DNA of 64,000 bases from Arabidopsis thaliana. Taxonomy: Eukaryota; Streptophyta; Magnoliopsida; Brassicales; Brassicaceae. Shown piece after piece: positions 60,897 to 64,000 of this stretch. The stretch is taken from assembly GCF_000001735.4 (NCBI RefSeq), contig NC_003071.7:15723443-15787442 (forward strand), read 5' to 3'. The stretch's first letter is position 1, and every line of letters begins with the position of its first letter. A model generated the notes under the pieces. That model saw only the letters and a program-made list of their open reading frames with translations. It was not told the origin of the DNA and did not search any database. A program made the position numbers and the translations under genes.

Positions 60897-61568
60897 AGAA
60901 AATGGGAATGGTATCTTTTGGGGAAAGCATGTAAGTGTGTAATAATGGTCCCCTTCTCTCTCCCATAACCCTACCAAAAATACTTTTCTTTGTTCCATCA
61001 CATCCGACTACCACTACTCACTCACACCCTCCGTTTTTTTTTTCTGCTACCATGCGCCAAAATCTTCATAGCGTATTTTAGTATTTCTCCGACGTCTATA
61101 ATCAGGCAGACAAAACTTTCACTCTTTTATCATTGCATCAACTAGTCACTCATCACCCCCAAGTATCTAGCTTATACAAATTAGGCAACCACATGTTTTC
61201 TATATAATATGATGTCACTAAGGTCTATTTATATATTATTATAATAAGATTATTGTTGACATTGTTGTTGTAATAGTGATACTGTAATACTATTATTCTA
61301 ATAATGTATTTGGATAATTCAGTGTTGCATTATGTGTAATAGTTAATCGTAGCAGACACAGCATTACTAAGTCAATACATTTTATTTTCGATTTTTTTTG
61401 ATAAAAATTTAGTTTGCAATGGTTTCCATTTTCTATTGTAATTTGTAAATCATTTCATCATGCAAACTTTTTAAGAGACATGACCTGACATTAAAAGTTC
61501 TTTTCACAAAATTAGAATGTTAACTACAAAAAAGTGAAGAGAATTTTCAAAATAAAATCACTACAAAT

Positions 61569-61627
61569 ATAGTAATAATATCTTTTTTTTTTTTTTTTTT
61601 TTTTACAGCAATAGTAGTAATATCTTT
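61569..61627. repeat. 17-bp direct duplication around a poly(T) micro-insertion
   Basis: ATAGTAATAATATCTTT at 61569-61585 and ATAGTAGTAATATCTTT at 61611-61627 (one mismatch) enclose about nineteen T and ACAGCA. On the minus strand the insert reads TGCTGT plus poly(A). Confidence 0.55.
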
Positions 61628-61668
61628 CCCCAACAAATTAAGCTGAAAAAATCAATATTCAAGAAACT

Positions 61669-61725
61669 AGTTTACTCTCAATTTTTTTTTTTTTTTTTTT
61701 TTTTTGTCAATCAGTTTACTCTCAA
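61669..61725. repeat. 13-bp direct duplication around a poly(T) micro-insertion
   Basis: AGTTTACTCTCAA at 61669-61681 and unchanged at 61713-61725 enclose about twenty-four T and GTCAATC. On the minus strand the insert reads GATTGAC plus poly(A), the same stub as at 40625-40635. Confidence 0.6.
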
Positions 61726-63167
61726 GTCTCAAAATAATACAAGAAATTATGCAGTGGTGTTGGTGTGATCTTACACAGAGGAGCGGAGAGAACAGCCAAC
61801 ATGGTAGGTTGATTTAACCAAAACAAGAAAAGTATGTTGATATGAGAATAGTGGTGGGCCTTGGATGGGCCTGCTTTGAAGGATAAAAAAATAAATTATC
61901 GATGTGTATGATTTACTTGACCGTTTGATTGCCTAATATATTTCTCTTTACATTCAAAATTTAATAGAACTTTTAGTATTGTGTGTTTTAAGTTTGAGTT
62001 AGTGCATGTTTCCCAGTTGCGAATCGTAAGATCTATCATTAATCACATGTTTAATAAAAAAAATAAAAAATAAAAATGAATAGTTTTTTATTATCAGGCG
62101 ATTCGGACCATTTTGGTCCATAGTCTCTGATCAACCTTCAATAATATTTGTGATGGATCCACAGACATTAATCATCATGCATAGTTCATAATATTGCATG
62201 GCCCTCGCGACCTAACATGATATACATTTTAGAATTTTGATTCCGGAGGAAAAAAACTTTTAGTAAGCAAAACAATAAAAGAAGGATAAAATATACTATA
62301 CTGTATATATAGAAGGGAATGTGAAACAGAGCAAAGACAGTAAAAAAAAAGAGAAGGTAAAAGGTGATGGTATCAGAGAAAGGTGTTTTTGAAATAGGAA
62401 AATAATAGTAGTGAGGGAAATGACATGACATATGAGTTGTCAAATTGAGGCAGATCCCTTCTCTGATCTTCTCTCTGCCATCTCTTGCCTTTTACCTCAT
62501 GTGCTCCATTCTCTCCGGCTTTTTTTTTTCTCTTTTCTCTTTTCTTTTTCTCGTTTTTTTAATATTTATAAAAACCTTTTTTCCTACAAAATATGTAGGG
62601 ATATTTTCAATTTGGATACATTCCTACATGGAATTTTCTTTAATTGGTAAATTTGTTGAAAAATAAAATTTGTCTTTAGTGTTTGTAAAACTAGATTTTT
62701 TTGGGTAGTTAAGCTAGGTTTTCTTTTAGAAGACAAAGCTAGTTTTTCTTTAGGACGTCTTGGTAGTAGCGCTTTTTTAATAACTAAATTTTTATATTTG
62801 TATTAATATGTTTTATTCTAACTTAAATTCTTAGAGTAGGAGTATTTTTCAGCTAGATTCTTTTTCAAACTACAACTTCTTATTAATTAATCAGTAGTTT
62901 GAGTAACAACATGCCTATAGGACCATAGAAAAATCGACTCGGTTAATTAATGGTTTTACTTGGACAATTATAGTGATTTCTTGAATAATAGGGTTGTAGG
63001 CGTTTTGGTTCATGAAGATATGAAACTGGTTCTGATGGCGTGAATTGACCATTCTCTAATAATTAAGCTATAAAGATAGGGAGATTGGCCGGATTGGGGT
63101 ATATATTGAACCAATTGGATATTCATCCGATCTTTTTTCCGAGCATTACAGCTAAATAATTGAACTT

Positions 63168-63218
63168 AACTTAACTTGAGATTTTGATCCCCAAAAAAAA
63201 AAAACTTAACTTGGGATT
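63168..63218. repeat. 16-bp direct duplication around a poly(A) micro-insertion
   Basis: AACTTAACTTGAGATT at 63168-63183 and AACTTAACTTGGGATT at 63203-63218 (one mismatch) enclose TTGATCCCC and ten A. Confidence 0.55.
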
Positions 63219-64000
63219 ATGGTATATGAAATTATGAGTTTGGGTCAAGAAACTTGTAGGACATGTTCATAACTGGTTAAGGAGAATAACATGTGTATCA
63301 ATTGAACAATAAAGAATATTGAATCGTTCTTTTAATGATATCTTTCGACCATCCTATTTATTTAAATATGGTTTATGTAGACGTTATAATTCAGGTTATC
63401 ATGGAAATGTTGAAATTTGGATCATGCATGCTTGATCCGGCTAGCCATTTCGTTGTGTGACAATTGACAAACCATTATGAAATTGACTTGTTCCTTTGTT
63501 GATTTTTTTTTGTAATCGAACCTATTTAAATGCTAATTATAATTAAATTTCCGTTTTGGATTGGGGAAATGTTTGTTAATTTGGTCTGATATTGGACTAA
63601 AGAGTTGCTTGTACTTGGTGTTTATGGCAAATGACCAGCAGAACAGGTAAAGATATAATAAGATAACGAAGTAGCTAAGTAATAAATAAAGACAAATGAT
63701 ACTAATGTGATGAGGATCATGATAGTATGAATCAATGAATGTATGATTTAGGTTAAGTGTCGTATGTTATGTTTTATTGATTTATGACATGCATGTTCTC
63801 ATTCGAGTTTCATAGTATATTAGTATAGCGATCATAAAGAGTCGTACGTGAACACTCTACACATTAAGTAAAAGAACATGGATCAAAATAACAATAACAA
63901 TGCTAAACAAGAAAATAAAGCATAACATGTACTAAAGAGTTTGACAAAAAGAAAAACATATACTAAAGAAATCACAAGCACAATGACACACAAAAATGCA

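Larger units (their letters stand above)
59460..64000. other. AS1 leader, promoter and further upstream DNA
   Basis: About 4.5 kb without a recognised gene. Includes the AS1 leader intron, a G-box palindrome at 60887-60896 and several poly(A)/poly(T) micro-insertions (60649, 61569, 61669, 62688, 63168), denser than elsewhere in the window. Open frames near 62186-62666 are T-rich and low in complexity. Confidence 0.6.

Noticed and set aside
62186-62666. Three overlapping short ORFs rich in Phe, Leu and Ser
   Set aside because: Made of T- and CT-runs, no conserved features.

Overview
This window is nuclear DNA of a flowering plant. It has GT-AG introns, AT-rich intergenic DNA, dispersed genes on both strands, no operons, and plant-only families (Dof, UMAMIT, ASYMMETRIC LEAVES1, SIAMESE-RELATED). 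Gene order and protein lengths match what I remember of Arabidopsis thaliana chromosome 2, about At2g37450 to At2g37630. That assignment is from memory. Exon borders were worked out by eye from splice sites, reading frame and family conservation.

Layout. 1-5.6 kb: a tandem pair of UMAMIT amino-acid transporter genes on the minus strand; the first runs off the left edge. 5.6-13.4 kb: almost 8 kb without a gene, holding transposon relics (a Stowaway-like MITE, AT-rich tandem repeats, a poly(A)-tailed retro-insertion). 13.4-16.1 kb: an intronless histone H2B gene, then a small basic protein of unknown function, both plus strand. 16.4-26.2 kb: three minus-strand genes in tandem: 17-exon ArgJ (arginine synthesis), an organelle-type RRM protein, and a 19-exon PHD-finger/acetyltransferase-like chromatin protein. 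27.6-34 kb: a small plus-strand membrane protein, then a short-chain dehydrogenase and the ARF-GAP AGD7 on the minus strand. 34.2-39.5 kb: a possible gene relic, ORC2 (plus) and SLT1 (minus), convergent. 41.3-47.1 kb: ATL33 (RING-H2), a GT14 glycosyltransferase and Dof2.4, all plus. 51-54 kb: RPL36A and a SIAMESE-RELATED CDK inhibitor (minus). 56.3-59.5 kb: ACT1 (plus) and AS1 (minus), convergent. 59.5-64 kb: the AS1 upstream region, gene-free and rich in repeats.

The genes do not form one pathway. Several act in cell division and growth: H2B with its S-phase promoter element, ORC2 with an E2F site, the CDK inhibitor, Dof2.4, AS1 and actin. That is likely chance neighbourhood.

I found no new biosynthetic or defence system. 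The most interesting unexplained pattern is a set of very short poly(A)-ended insertions (about 11-31 bp), each flanked by a 9-19 bp direct duplication, all in intergenic DNA. With one longer 135-bp case they look like aborted target-primed reverse transcription. Other points: a short upstream ORF that overlaps the AS1 start codon as ATGA, a large tandem duplication inside one intron, a tandem NAGNAG acceptor, and histone, E2F and telo-box promoter elements.
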